Assembly: GCA_017306415.1 (NCBI GenBank)
Contig: JAFKIL010000001.1
Span: 806,001-870,000, forward strand
Direction of reading: 5' to 3'
From: Microbacterium sp.
GTDB taxonomy: Bacteria; Actinomycetota; Actinomycetes; Actinomycetales; Microbacteriaceae
DNA length: 64,000 bases
The position numbers and the translations under genes were made by a program. The notes below the pieces were generated by a model that saw nothing but the letters and a program-made list of their open reading frames with translations, had not been told where the DNA came from and searched no databases. Of this stretch, positions 1-9,243 are shown one piece after another. Every line of letters begins with the position of its first letter. Position 1 is the stretch's first letter.

Positions 1-395
1 ATGGTCTGGAAGTTGATCAGCGCCTCCAGGCGCCCCTGCGAGATCTCCGGCTGGTACGGCGTGTACGCGGTGTACCAGGACGGATTCTCCAGGACGTTGC
101 GTGCGATCACCGACGGCGTGAACGTGTCGTAGTAGCCGAGGCCGATCATGGGCCGCGCGACCCGGTTCTGGGACGCCAGCGTGCGCAGCTCGGCGAGCGC
201 CTCGGCCTCTGTCGCCGCGGGCGGGATGTCGGTGGTCGCGCGCTCCCGCACGTGGATGGATGCCGGCACCGCCGCCTGCACCAGTGCGTCGACGCTCTCG
301 TAGCCGATCGCGTCGAGCATGCGGCGCTGCGCGTCGTGGTCGGTCCCGATGTGCCTGGCGGCGAAGCCGCCCATGGACGCGTCGACGGGGGTCAC
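1..395 (-). CDS. gcvP: Glycine dehydrogenase (P-protein) of the glycine cleavage system, N-terminal part
   Basis: Decarboxylates glycine with PLP and passes the aminomethyl group to lipoyl-GcvH. Only about 131 N-terminal codons are inside the window; the gene runs off the left edge. The visible protein has the RHIG motif typical of P-protein N-termini and, near the edge, [16 protein letters not shown], a hallmark of the family. I place the start at a GTG whose bases overlap the gcvH stop (GTGA). An in-frame ATG seven codons downstream (374) is an alternative. It is the third gene of gcvT-gcvH-gcvP and is presumably under the same glycine riboswitch. Confidence 0.93.
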   Translation of the reverse strand, partial: MTPVDASMGGFAARHIGTDHDAQRRMLDAIGYESVDALVQAAVPASIHVRERATTDIPPAATEAEALAELRTLASQNRVARPMIGLGYYDTFTPSVIARNVLENPSWYTAYTPYQPEISQGRLEALINFQT

Positions 396-775
396 TCGGC
401 GCCGCCGGTGAGTGCGAGGTACGCGACACGGTCGAGCAGCCCCGCGACCGCACCGGGGTCGACCCGCAGCTTCACGAGCCACCCGTCGCCGAACGGGTCG
501 GCGTTGATCGCGGAGGGGTCGTCGTCGAGCGCGGTGTTCGCCTCGACCACCTCGCCGTCGACAGGCGCGTACAGCTCGCCGACGGACTTGGTGGATTCGA
601 TCTCGCCGCACACCTGACCGGCCGAGACGGTGGTCCCGGCGGCAGGCAGCTCGGCGAAGACGACGTCGCCGAGCTTCTCCGCCGCGTAGTCCGTGATGCC
701 GACGGTCGCGACATCGCCGTCGAGCGCGACCCACTCGTGCTCGGCGGTGTACTTCAGAGTGTTGAGATCGGTCAC
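392..775 (-). CDS. gcvH: Glycine cleavage system H protein (lipoyl carrier)
   Basis: Lipoylated shuttle that carries the aminomethyl intermediate between P-, T- and L-proteins. The 127 residues match the family's usual length. The lipoylation motif [12 protein letters not shown] is present, with the target lysine at residue 63. The start is GTG (V-T-D-L-N-T-L-K), overlapping the gcvT stop by four bases, with a GGAGGAC ribosome site just upstream. The tight overlaps on both sides point to translational coupling within the operon. Confidence 0.95.
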   Translation of the reverse strand: MTDLNTLKYTAEHEWVALDGDVATVGITDYAAEKLGDVVFAELPAAGTTVSAGQVCGEIESTKSVGELYAPVDGEVVEANTALDDDPSAINADPFGDGWLVKLRVDPGAVAGLLDRVAYLALTGGAE

Positions 776-1905
776 TTCGTCCTCCGGTAGAAAGGCAGTT
801 CGGTCACGGTGGCGGGCACGAGCGTGCCCCGTACATCGATGGAGAGGGTGCCGCCGGTCGCGGCGTGGTCGGGGGCGACGAGCGCCATGGCGATCGGATG
901 CCCGAGGGTGGGACTCAGCGCCCCGCTGGTCACGACGCCGATCTCGGCTCCGTTCTCGTCGCGCACGGCGTAGCCCGCACGCCCTGCGCGCCTGCCTTCC
1001 GCCGCGAGCCCCACGAGCACGGGCCGACCTGCGGCCTCGACGGCGAGCGCCGACCGGCCGACGAAGTCGTCGTCGCCGCGGGCGACCGCACGCCCGAGTC
1101 CGACCTGGACGGGTGAGACATCGAGCGAGAGCTCGTGGCCGTAGAGCGGCATGCCTGCCTCGAGGCGCAGGGTGTCGCGGGCCGCGAGTCCGGCGGGCAC
1201 GAGGCCGTGGCCCTCGCCCGCACGTCGCAGGGCATCCCACATCGCGAGGGCGTCCTCCGTGCGCACGAAGACCTCGAACCCGTCCTCGCCGGTGTAGCCC
1301 GTGCGCCCGATGTGGACGGGCACGGGCTCCGCCCCGGGCGACGGGACGAAGTCGGCGTGGGCCATCCGGTAGTAGCCGAGTTCGCCGAGCGGCGTCGTCC
1401 AGCCCGAGATCTCCGTCGTGTCGGCGAGGACCGCCGGCGACGCGGGACCTTGAACCGCGATCAGTGCGATGCGGTCCGTCCAGTCCTCCACGCGGACATC
1501 GCGTCCCTGGATGCGCTCGGCGAACGCCGTCGCCACCGCATGCCGGTTGCCGGCGTTCGCGACGACGATGAAGCGCTCCGCGTGCTGGCGGTAGACGATC
1601 ACGTCGTCGACGATGCCGCCCGTCGTGTCCAGGACGAGGGAGTACTTGGCCTGGTCGTCTGCGATCGTCGACAGCCTGCCGGAGAGCGCGAAGTCGAGGA
1701 ACGCGCCCGCGTCCGGCCCCGCGACGAGGAACTCGGCCATGTGCGAGATGTCGAAGATCCCCGCGGCCTCGCGCACGGCCCGGTGCTCGGCGAGGTCGGA
1801 GGTGTAGCGGACGGGCATGGACCATCCACCGAAGTCGGTGAACGAGGCGCCGAGCGCCTCGTGGCGCTCGCGCAGAGGGGTGAAGCGCGGTTCTGGATGG
1901 GTCAT
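772..1905 (-). CDS. gcvT: Aminomethyltransferase (T-protein) of the glycine cleavage system
   Basis: Transfers the methylene carbon from aminomethyl-lipoyl-GcvH to tetrahydrofolate and releases ammonia. The 377 residues are typical. Seen: the N-terminal [10 protein letters not shown] segment, the FDISHMAEF motif, and [13 protein letters not shown] with the folate-site aspartate. Its ATG follows a GGGAGAGC ribosome site. It is the first gene of gcvT-gcvH-gcvP and lies directly downstream of a glycine riboswitch, so expression should rise when glycine is abundant. Confidence 0.96.
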   Translation of the reverse strand: MTHPEPRFTPLRERHEALGASFTDFGGWSMPVRYTSDLAEHRAVREAAGIFDISHMAEFLVAGPDAGAFLDFALSGRLSTIADDQAKYSLVLDTTGGIVDDVIVYRQHAERFIVVANAGNRHAVATAFAERIQGRDVRVEDWTDRIALIAVQGPASPAVLADTTEISGWTTPLGELGYYRMAHADFVPSPGAEPVPVHIGRTGYTGEDGFEVFVRTEDALAMWDALRRAGEGHGLVPAGLAARDTLRLEAGMPLYGHELSLDVSPVQVGLGRAVARGDDDFVGRSALAVEAAGRPVLVGLAAEGRRAGRAGYAVRDENGAEIGVVTSGALSPTLGHPIAMALVAPDHAATGGTLSIDVRGTLVPATVTELPFYRRTK

Positions 1906-1954
1906 GAGCTCTCCCGGATCTGACGGGCGGGCGCCGGTCGACGCCCGATGAACT

Positions 1955-2152
1955 CCCCCTCTGTCATGAGCCTGAGAGCTTCGCCGCGGCCCGAGGGCCG
2001 CCTGCTTTCACCGTCGGCGGATCCGTCACGTGCAGCAGCACGGATCGCTTTCCAGAGCGGCCGGACGCGTACGGTACGCGGACCTGAGAGATTGGCGGGG
2101 AGGCTTGCTCCTTCGGTGCCGGGGGCGATGTGCCTCCGGCTCTCCCGCACGC
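1955..2152 (-). promoter_or_regulatory. Tandem glycine riboswitch in the gcvT leader
   Basis: On the minus strand the leader carries two glycine-aptamer cores. The 5' aptamer has CACCGAAGGAGCAA (2105-2118) followed by AATCTCTCAGG (2083-2093). The 3' aptamer has GACGGTGAAAGC (2004-2015) followed by GAAGCTCTCAGG and ATGACAGAGGGG, ending near 1957. These conserved blocks and the position just before gcvT match the known tandem class, usually an ON switch for glycine catabolism. Boundaries are estimated. I see no clear expression-platform terminator; the aptamer ends only about 50 bases before the gcvT ATG. Confidence 0.9.
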
Positions 2153-2236
2153 GTCGTTCGGCCTGTCTTCAGTTGCGCGACCAGTGTATCCGCCGCGGAC
2201 GGGTTCGCGTGGCCCCACGCGGGCACCTCGCGGGCA

Positions 2237-3412
2237 TCATCCGGTGCAGCGCCCCGATGACACCGTCGACGTGAGCGTAGGGGCCTTCGCGACGACGGGT
2301 GACAGGACCGTGCTGGTCATGGCGTACCCGCGGTCGGAGCCGTCCTCGGCGCGAGCGAACACGACGCCGGCGACGGTGCCGGCGGCGGTGAGCAACGGAC
2401 CGCCGGAGTTGCCGGGCTTGACGGCGGCAGCCAGGGAGTACACGTCGCGCGGAGCGTCACGCGCGTCGTAGATGTCCGGGACCGACACCGTCCCCCGGTC
2501 GATGACGCGGGCGTCGCCCATCGTGAAGGGACCGCCGTACGGGTAGCCGGCCACGACGGCGGAGGCGCCCGCGGCGAGCGCCGGGGTGACGGCCAGCGGC
2601 CGGGCCCCGAGGCCCCTCGCCCGGATCACCGCGAGGTCGTTCGTCGGATCGAAGTAGACGACGCGCCCCTCGACGGCCGACCGCCCCGGCAGCTCGACGA
2701 TGGGCCGCGTCACGCCCGCGACGACGTGCGCGTTCGTCACGAGCTCGTCGTCCGCGATCACGAACCCCGTTCCGGTCAGGCTCATCCCGCACGCGTAGGC
2801 GACGCCGCTGATGCGCGCAACCGATGCGGCCGCCCTGGTCAGAGCCGGGTCGTCGAGGCGCACGGGCGGCGCCGTGGTCCCTGGCTGCGGCGAGAACAGG
2901 ACGCCCAGTCGGGGCAGGCCTTCGCTGAGCACGGCGCCGCGCAGCTCAGCCAGGCCCGACGCGACCGGGGGCGGGACGAGCGCGTCGATGACGCGGAGGA
3001 CACGGGACGACGCGACCGCCGGGGAGACCGTCGGGATGCCGGTCGTGGCGATGCTCGATCCGGCGAGCGAGATCACGAGCGCCGCGATCACGACGCTGAC
3101 GCCGCCACCCAGGACACGGTCGACGACCCGGAGCGGGGTCGCCCGATCCACGCCCTTGCGCACCGCAAGACCGAGCATCGAGCCGAGCGCCGCTCCCCCG
3201 GCCAGCAGCACGATCGACGCGCCCACGACCGCCACCGCCCGCCACGCCGGGAGCGGGATGGCGCCGGCGATCAGAGGGCCGAGGCCGTAAGCGGCCGCAC
3301 CCCCCGCGACGAGGCCGACGAGCATGCCGATGCTCGCGACCAGCCCGCGCGTCGCGCCGCCGACCACGGCGGCCACGAGCAGCACGATCACGATCACGTC
3401 GACGACGAGCAC
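2237..3412 (-). CDS. Membrane-anchored periplasmic serine protease, MarP type (CvpA + trypsin-like domain)
   Basis: Four hydrophobic segments fill residues 1-125 (CvpA-like domain), followed by a chymotrypsin-fold protease. The apparent triad is His229 (TNAHVVAG), Asp259 (PTNDLAVI) and Ser336 (GNSGGPL). Cys208 and Cys389 lie 181 residues apart, the same spacing as the regulatory disulfide of mycobacterial MarP. In M. tuberculosis, MarP supports acid and oxidative stress survival by activating a peptidoglycan hydrolase; a comparable envelope-stress role here is inferred. The start is GTG, encoding V-L-V-V-D. It is monocistronic and divergent from the nad operon. Confidence 0.88.
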   Translation of the reverse strand: MLVVDVIVIVLLVAAVVGGATRGLVASIGMLVGLVAGGAAAYGLGPLIAGAIPLPAWRAVAVVGASIVLLAGGAALGSMLGLAVRKGVDRATPLRVVDRVLGGGVSVVIAALVISLAGSSIATTGIPTVSPAVASSRVLRVIDALVPPPVASGLAELRGAVLSEGLPRLGVLFSPQPGTTAPPVRLDDPALTRAAASVARISGVAYACGMSLTGTGFVIADDELVTNAHVVAGVTRPIVELPGRSAVEGRVVYFDPTNDLAVIRARGLGARPLAVTPALAAGASAVVAGYPYGGPFTMGDARVIDRGTVSVPDIYDARDAPRDVYSLAAAVKPGNSGGPLLTAAGTVAGVVFARAEDGSDRGYAMTSTVLSPVVAKAPTLTSTVSSGRCTG

Positions 3413-3476
3413 GCGGCTCCCTTCCCGGTGTCCTGCCTACGAAGGCTACGCACCGAGGCTGGGAGGACGCGGGGGT

Positions 3477-3505
3477 TTGCCTTCAGGTCGAGCTGACTAT
3501 AAGAT
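3477..3505 (+). promoter_or_regulatory. Promoter of the nrtR-nad operon
   Basis: TTGCCT (3477-3482) as -35, a 17-base spacer and TAAGAT (3500-3505) as -10. Transcription would start near 3512, giving a leader of about 16 bases before the nrtR ATG. A small inverted repeat, GTCA-CCA-TGAC, spans the start codon and could be an operator half-site; that part is speculative. Confidence 0.6.
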
Positions 3506-3527
3506 CGGAGCACCAGTTAGGGTCACC

Positions 3528-4298
3528 ATGACACAAACCACATCCCTCCCTCCCGTCGCCGTGCGGTCCTCGGCACCCGCGACCGGGCGCGGGACCGACG
3601 ACGTCACCCGCGTCGCCGTCTCGACGGTGATCTTCACGCTCCGTCGCGAAGCGGGCTGCGACCGCGCCTCGCTCGCGCTCCCCCTGGTCCGCCGCACACG
3701 CGATCCCTTCGAAGGGCGCTGGGCTCTTCCCGGCGGCTGGCTCGACCAGAGCGAGGGGCTCGACGAGGCGGCGGCGCGGACGCTGGCCGAGACCACGGGT
3801 CTTGCGCCGAGCTTCCTGGAGCAGCTCTACGCGTTCGGAGCCGTCGATCGCTCCCCCACCCGCGTCGTGTCGATCGTGTACTGGGCGCTGCTGCGCTCGA
3901 CGGAGGTGGACGCGCAGCTCGCGGCGCACGCGGCGCGCGGCGACGCACCGGAGAACGTCGACTGGTTCGACGCCTCTGACCTCCCCGCCCTCGCGTTCGA
4001 CCACAACCAGATCGTCGAGTACGCGCTCTGGCGCCTGCGCAACAAGGTCGGGTACTCGCGCATCGCGCACGGGCTCCTCCCCGAGGAGTTCACCCTCGCC
4101 GAACTGCGCGAGGTGTACGAATCGGTGCTCGGCCGCCGCCTGGACCCCGCCAACTTCCGGCGGCAGGTGGAGGGCTCGCAGAGCCTCATCCCCACCGACC
4201 GCTTCCGCACGGGCAGCCACCGGCCCGCCCGCCTCTACCGCAACAACCAAGACGTCGAGCTCGCCGAGCGCGGGCCCCTGCCCCACGGAATCGAGTGA
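3528..4298 (+). CDS. nrtR: Nudix-related transcriptional regulator of NAD metabolism (NrtR type)
   Basis: 256 residues: a Nudix domain at about 26-165 and a C-terminal winged-helix region (about 170-256, with LAELREVYESVLGRRLDPANFRR-type features). NrtR proteins bind ADP-ribose-type ligands and repress NAD genes. The Nudix box keeps Gly70, Glu76, Arg84, Glu88 and Gly91, but the two other catalytic glutamate positions are Thr85 and Thr89, so hydrolysis is probably lost, as in other NrtR regulators. It heads the nadA-nadB-nadC-nadS genes, which fits autoregulated control of de novo NAD synthesis. An upstream in-frame extension exists, but this ATG sits correctly behind the promoter. Confidence 0.85.
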   Translation: MTQTTSLPPVAVRSSAPATGRGTDDVTRVAVSTVIFTLRREAGCDRASLALPLVRRTRDPFEGRWALPGGWLDQSEGLDEAAARTLAETTGLAPSFLEQLYAFGAVDRSPTRVVSIVYWALLRSTEVDAQLAAHAARGDAPENVDWFDASDLPALAFDHNQIVEYALWRLRNKVGYSRIAHGLLPEEFTLAELREVYESVLGRRLDPANFRRQVEGSQSLIPTDRFRTGSHRPARLYRNNQDVELAERGPLPHGIE

Positions 4299-4300
4299 TC

Positions 4301-5659
4301 ATGAGCGCTGTCAACGTCGCGATCCGCCCCCGCCCCGCCGAGCCGGTCGACCCGTCCGTCGATCACGAGATCCAGGCCATCGTCAGCGGCCTGTCGACGG
4401 CCGCGACCTGCACCACCGACCTGGCCGCGGGTCCGTGGGACTTCGACATCCGCCCCGGCTACGGACCGGGCTCATCCATGGGCGACGTCATCCCGACGGG
4501 CTCACCCCGTCAGGGCGAGTTGCCGCTCGAGTACCGCGCGGCATCCGAGGAGGAGCTCGCCGATCGCATCCGCGCCGCGAAGCGCACCCTCGGCGATCGC
4601 GTCGTCGTGCTCGGCCACTTCTACCAGCGCGAGGAGGTCATCGCCCACGCGGACTACGTCGGCGACTCGTTCCAGCTCGCCAACGCGGCGCAGGCACGCA
4701 CGGGCGCCGAGGCGATCGTGTTCTGCGGCGTGCACTTCATGGCGGAGACCGCCGATCTGCTGTCGACACCGGACCAGGCGGTCATCCTCCCCAACCTTGC
4801 AGCCGGCTGCTCGATGGCCGACATGGCCGACATCGATCAGGTGGAGGAGTGCTGGGAGCAGCTCGCCGATGTGTACGGCGACATGGATGCGGCCGACGCC
4901 GACGGTCGGGTGCCGGTCATCCCCGTGACCTACATGAACTCCTCTGCGGCGATCAAGGGCTTCGTCGGACGGCACGGCGGGATCGTCTGCACGTCCTCGA
5001 ATGCGCGCACGGTGCTCGAGTGGGCGTTCGAGCGCGGCCGTCGGGTCCTCTTCTTCCCCGACCAGCACCTCGGCCGCAACACCGCCAAGGCAATGGGGGT
5101 CCCCCTCGAGCAGATGCCGATGTGGAACCCGCGCAAGCCGCTCGGAGGATCGTCCGAGGACGAGCTCCGCGATGCCCGCGTCATCCTGTGGCACGGCTTC
5201 TGCTCGGTGCACCGTCGCTTCTCGGTCGACCAGATCGAGAAGGCGCGCGCGGAACACCCCGGCGTGCGGGTGATCGTCCACCCCGAGTGCCCGATGGCGG
5301 TGGTGGATGCCGCGGACGAGGCCGGCTCCACCGACTACATCCGCAAGGCCATCGAGGCGGCGACCGAGCCGACCACCTTCGCCATCGGCACGGAGGTCAA
5401 CCTCGTCCAGCGCCTGGCGGCGGAGCATCCGGAGCACGAGATCTTCTGCCTCGACCCGGTCGTCTGCCCGTGCTCGACGATGTACCGCATCCACCCCGGC
5501 TACCTCGCGTGGGTGCTCGAGGGGCTGGTCGACGGAGAGGTCCGCAATCGCATCACGGTGCCCGCGGACGTCGCCGAGCCCGCGCGCGTCGCGCTGGAGC
5601 GTATGCTCGCGGCCAAGCCTCCGGCAGCGCCCGCGTCGGCGTGGGAGAACGCCTCATGA
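4301..5659 (+). CDS. nadA: Quinolinate synthase A
   Basis: Condenses iminoaspartate with dihydroxyacetone phosphate to quinolinate, using a [4Fe-4S] cluster. Conserved cysteine contexts are visible: VFCGVHFMAE, AGCSMADMAD, HPECPMAV and the C-terminal VCPCSTMYRIHPG. About 452 residues, within the range of the long actinobacterial form. Start chosen at ATG 4301; a GTG at 4295 would overlap the nrtR stop and is also possible. Its stop overlaps the nadB start (ATGA). NadS downstream probably supplies sulfur for its cluster. Confidence 0.95.
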   Translation: MSAVNVAIRPRPAEPVDPSVDHEIQAIVSGLSTAATCTTDLAAGPWDFDIRPGYGPGSSMGDVIPTGSPRQGELPLEYRAASEEELADRIRAAKRTLGDRVVVLGHFYQREEVIAHADYVGDSFQLANAAQARTGAEAIVFCGVHFMAETADLLSTPDQAVILPNLAAGCSMADMADIDQVEECWEQLADVYGDMDAADADGRVPVIPVTYMNSSAAIKGFVGRHGGIVCTSSNARTVLEWAFERGRRVLFFPDQHLGRNTAKAMGVPLEQMPMWNPRKPLGGSSEDELRDARVILWHGFCSVHRRFSVDQIEKARAEHPGVRVIVHPECPMAVVDAADEAGSTDYIRKAIEAATEPTTFAIGTEVNLVQRLAAEHPEHEIFCLDPVVCPCSTMYRIHPGYLAWVLEGLVDGEVRNRITVPADVAEPARVALERMLAAKPPAAPASAWENAS

Positions 5660-7239
5660 GCTCCGCCGTGCGCGTTGTGGTGGTCGGGAGTGGCATCGCC
5701 GGACTGACCGTCGCCCTCCACGCCGTCCAGCACGGGTGTCGCGTCACGCTCGTCACGAAGGACGTGCTCGATCACGCGAACACGCGGTTCGCGCAGGGCG
5801 GCATCGCGGGCGTCATGTTCGCGGACGACCGCGTCGAGGACCACATCGCGGACACGCTCGTCGCCGGGGCGGGCCTCAGCGACCCCGCCGCCGTGCGCGT
5901 GCTCGCGGAGGAAGGTCCCGCGCGGATCCGCGAGCTCGTCGACCTCGGCGTGGCCTTCGACCGCGACGGCGAGGGCGCGTTCGTGAAGGGACTCGAGGCC
6001 GCGCACTCCTACCCCCGCATCCTCCACTCCGGCGGGGACGCCACGGGCACGGCCATCGAGAAGGCCCTGGTGGCCCGACTCCGCGCGAGCGACGTCCGCG
6101 TCATCGAGCACGCGTTCCTCGTCGACCTCCTGGTCAGGGATGGGCGGGCGCGCGGCGTGCGGCTCCTCGTCGGTGATCATCCCGCCTCCGCGGACGCGCC
6201 CGCGGTCGAGGGAATGCTCGAAGAGGTGGCGGCGGACGCGGTCGTCCTCGCGACGGGCGGCGCCGGGCAGCTCTACGCCCACACCACCAACCCCAAGGTC
6301 GCGACCGGTGACGGCATCGCCGCCGCGCTGCGGGCCGGCGTCGCGGTCAGCGACCTGGAGTTCGTGCAGTTCCATCCGACCGTGCTCGCCGTCGGTGACG
6401 CGTTCCTCGTGTCGGAGGCCGTGCGCGGCGAGGGGGCGACGCTCATCGACGAGGACGGACGGCGCTTCGCGTTCGACGCCCACCCGGACGGCGAGCTGGC
6501 GCCACGGGACGTCGTCGCCCGCGCCATCGCCGCGCGCATGCAGGAACAGGGCGGCCGTCCCGTGGAGCTCGACGCCACAGCCCTGGGCGGCGACTTCCTC
6601 GCCCGGCGCTTCCCCACCATCGACGCCGCCGTCCGGGCGCGCGGACTCGACTGGGCGCGGCATCCCGTCCCGGTGACTCCCGCCGCGCACTACCTGATGG
6701 GCGGCGTCGACACCGACCTGCACGGGCGCACGAGCCTCGCCGGCCTCTACGCGGTGGGCGAGGTCGCGCGCACCGGGGTGCACGGCGCCAACCGGCTCGC
6801 CTCGAACTCGCTCCTCGAGGGGGCGGTGTTCGGCGCCCGCGCCGGAGACGCGATCGCGGCGGACGCGGCGGCGGGAGCCTGGCCGGCAGCCGTCCCGGCA
6901 CCCAGCGCCCGCGCGACCGACGCCGCACCGGCGGCCGGCGTCGCCGACGCCCCGGCCTTCTCGCGTGATGCCCTGCAGGAGCTGATGTGGGCGGACGCCG
7001 GCCTCGTGCGTGATCGCGCGGGCCTCGGTCACGCGGCATCCGTCCTCGCCGCCTGGCGCGCCCAGCGGCGCCACCCCCGGACGGAGCGCGAGTTCGAGGA
7101 CGAGAACCTCCTGCTCGTCGCCCGGGCTCTGGTGGCCGCCGCGCTCGCGCGCCGCGACTCGGTCGGCGCCCACTACCGTTCGGACGCGCCGCGCGCCACG
7201 GTCGATGCGCGCCCCCTGGTCGAGAGCGAGGCCGTGTGA
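5656..7239 (+). CDS. nadB: L-aspartate oxidase
   Basis: FAD enzyme that oxidises aspartate to iminoaspartate, the substrate of NadA. 527 residues. Seen: the N-terminal dinucleotide-binding motif VVVVGSGIAGLTVA, NTRFAQGGIAGV, the catalytic region EFVQFHPTVL and SEAVRGEGA, and HGANRLASNSLLEG near the FAD site. The C-terminal helical domain is present but contains an Ala/Pro-rich insertion around residues 410-440. The ATG overlaps the nadA stop by four bases, so the two are probably translated in a coupled way. Confidence 0.96.
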   Translation: MSSAVRVVVVGSGIAGLTVALHAVQHGCRVTLVTKDVLDHANTRFAQGGIAGVMFADDRVEDHIADTLVAGAGLSDPAAVRVLAEEGPARIRELVDLGVAFDRDGEGAFVKGLEAAHSYPRILHSGGDATGTAIEKALVARLRASDVRVIEHAFLVDLLVRDGRARGVRLLVGDHPASADAPAVEGMLEEVAADAVVLATGGAGQLYAHTTNPKVATGDGIAAALRAGVAVSDLEFVQFHPTVLAVGDAFLVSEAVRGEGATLIDEDGRRFAFDAHPDGELAPRDVVARAIAARMQEQGGRPVELDATALGGDFLARRFPTIDAAVRARGLDWARHPVPVTPAAHYLMGGVDTDLHGRTSLAGLYAVGEVARTGVHGANRLASNSLLEGAVFGARAGDAIAADAAAGAWPAAVPAPSARATDAAPAAGVADAPAFSRDALQELMWADAGLVRDRAGLGHAASVLAAWRAQRRHPRTEREFEDENLLLVARALVAAALARRDSVGAHYRSDAPRATVDARPLVESEAV

Positions 7240-8102
7240 TGCTGACCCCCGCCACGATCGAGCGCGTCGTCGCCGGCGCTCTCGAGGAGGACGCCCCGTG
7301 GGGCGATGCGACGAGCGAAGCCCTCATCCCCGTCGACGCGTCGGCACGGGCCGAACTCGTCGCGCGCGAGCCGGGCGTGTTCAGCGGAGGCGAGGTCTTC
7401 GCCGCCGCCTTCCGCATCACCGACCCGCGCACGTCCGTCGAACTGATCGTGGCGGACGGCGAGCCTTTCGCCGCAGGAGACGTGCTGGCGGTCGTCTCAG
7501 GCCCCGCGCGGTCCGTCCTCACCGCCGAGCGGGTGGGGCTCAACTTCGCGCAGCGGATGAGCGGCATCGCCACGATCACCGCGCGCTACGTCGCCGAGGT
7601 CGCCCACACCGGCGCGCGCATCGCGGACACGCGCAAGACGACGCCGGGGCTGCGCGCCTTCGAGCGCCACGCAGTCCGGTCGGGTGGAGGGCGCAACCAC
7701 CGCAATTCCCTCTCCGACGCCGTGATGGCCAAGGACAACCACCTCGCCGTGCTCACCCAGGGCGGGCTGTCCGTGACCGACGCGCTGCGGGCCGCGATCG
7801 ACGCGCTGCCGCACACGACGCACGTGGAGGTCGAGGTCGACCGCCTGGATCAGATCGAGGCGGTCCTGGCCGCCCGGATCGGGACCATCATGCTCGACAA
7901 CTTCTCGCTCGACGACCTCCGCGCCGGGGTCGCGCAGGTGGGCGGACGCGCGCAGGTCGAGGCGTCGGGCGGCGTGAGCCTCGAGACCGTTCGCGCCATC
8001 GCGGAGACGGGCGTCGACATCATCTCCGTCGGGGCGCTGACGCACTCGGCCCGCGCGCTCGACCTCGGACTCGACATCCGGGTCGACGCTCGCGGAGCCT
8101 GA
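7239..8102 (+). CDS. nadC: Nicotinate-nucleotide pyrophosphorylase (quinolinate phosphoribosyltransferase)
   Basis: Converts quinolinate and PRPP to nicotinate mononucleotide, the third de novo step. 287 residues, normal for the family. Motifs: NFAQRMSGIAT, the ADTRKTTPGLR catalytic segment with the quinolinate-binding Arg/Lys, GGGRNHR, and VEASGGVSLE near the phosphate site. The ATG shares its A with the TGA of nadB; a GTG three bases earlier is an alternative start. One base separates its stop from nadS. Confidence 0.95.
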   Translation: MLTPATIERVVAGALEEDAPWGDATSEALIPVDASARAELVAREPGVFSGGEVFAAAFRITDPRTSVELIVADGEPFAAGDVLAVVSGPARSVLTAERVGLNFAQRMSGIATITARYVAEVAHTGARIADTRKTTPGLRAFERHAVRSGGGRNHRNSLSDAVMAKDNHLAVLTQGGLSVTDALRAAIDALPHTTHVEVEVDRLDQIEAVLAARIGTIMLDNFSLDDLRAGVAQVGGRAQVEASGGVSLETVRAIAETGVDIISVGALTHSARALDLGLDIRVDARGA

Positions 8103-8103
8103 C

Positions 8104-9243
8104 ATGCTCTACCTCGACCACGCGGCGACGACCCCGGTGCGACCGCAGGTCCTCGAGGCGATGATGCCGTACCTCACGCGCTGGTTCGGCAACCCGTCGA
8201 GCCACCACACGGTCGGTGAGGCCGCCGCCGAGGCCCTCGCCGACGCACGCGCCCGTGTGGCGCGGGTCCTGGGCATGCGCGCCGGCGACATCGTCTTCAC
8301 ATCCGGAGGAACCGAGGCCGACAACCTCGCGGTGAAGGGCATCGCGGTCGCGGCGATGCTGCAGCGGGGGGCGCGGCACGTCGTGACGACGCCGATCGAG
8401 CACGAGGCGGTGCTCGAGTCCGTCGAGCACCTCGCGCGCGTGCACGGGTTCGAGGTGACGATGATCCCGGTGGACGGGAACGCGCGGGTGGATCCCGACA
8501 TCGTCGCCACCGCGCTGCGGGACGACACCGCGCTCGTCTCGGTGGGCTACGCGAACAACGAGGTCGGGACGGTGCAGGATGTCGGGGCCACCGCCGCGGT
8601 GACGCGCACCCGCGGCATTCCGCTCCACGTCGATGCGGTGCAGGCGGCGGGATGGCTGCCGCTCGCCGCCATCGGCGCGGATGCCCTCTCGCTCGCCGGG
8701 CACAAGCTCGGCGCCCCCAAGGGCACCGGCCTGCTGGCCGTCCGCGGCCGCATCCCGCTGGAGCCCCTGCTCCACGGCGGGGGTCAGGAGCGCGGTCGTC
8801 GGAGCGGAACCGAGGACGTCGCCGGGGCGGTGGGCCTCGCGACGGCCCTGGAACTCGCCGAATCCGAACGGCAGGCGGATGCCGCGGCGGTGGCCGCGCT
8901 GCGCGACGCGTTCGTGGCACGGGTGCTGGCCGCGGTGCCGAGCGCCCGCCTCACGGGGGATCCCGTGCATCGGCTTCCCGCGTCGGCCTCGTTCACGTTC
9001 GCCGGCACCGGCGGAGAGGCGGTGCTCCTCGAGCTCGAGCGGCGCGGAGTGGTCTCCTCGAGCGGGTCGGCCTGCGCCGCGGGGAGCGACGAGCCCTCGC
9101 ACGTCCTGCTGGCGATGGGAGTCGCACCGGAGGTCGCCCAGACCGCGGTGCGCTTCACGCTCCCGCACGGGCTGCGGGAGCCGCTCGATGCGGTCGCCGA
9201 CGCGGTCGCCGCCTCCGTGGCGGCCGTACAATCGGGCATGTGA
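8104..9243 (+). CDS. nadS: Cysteine desulfurase of the NAD operon (NadS/IscS-like)
   Basis: PLP enzyme, 379 residues, of the NifS/IscS class. The PLP lysine is in LAGHKLGAPKGTG, and the sulfur-accepting cysteine loop is SSGSACAAGSDEPSHVL. Family knowledge and its position right after nadC suggest that it builds or repairs the NadA iron-sulfur cluster. It could also serve other sulfur acceptors; no iscU or suf genes are adjacent. Its stop overlaps the GTG of the following glycosyltransferase. Confidence 0.87.
   Translation: MLYLDHAATTPVRPQVLEAMMPYLTRWFGNPSSHHTVGEAAAEALADARARVARVLGMRAGDIVFTSGGTEADNLAVKGIAVAAMLQRGARHVVTTPIEHEAVLESVEHLARVHGFEVTMIPVDGNARVDPDIVATALRDDTALVSVGYANNEVGTVQDVGATAAVTRTRGIPLHVDAVQAAGWLPLAAIGADALSLAGHKLGAPKGTGLLAVRGRIPLEPLLHGGGQERGRRSGTEDVAGAVGLATALELAESERQADAAAVAALRDAFVARVLAAVPSARLTGDPVHRLPASASFTFAGTGGEAVLLELERRGVVSSSGSACAAGSDEPSHVLLAMGVAPEVAQTAVRFTLPHGLREPLDAVADAVAASVAAVQSGM

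Noticed and set aside
3802..5655. In-frame extension of nadB by more than 600 codons upstream
   Set aside because: It lies out of frame over nrtR and nadA and has shadow-type composition (Arg/Ser/Pro). NadB starts at the ATG overlapping the nadA stop.
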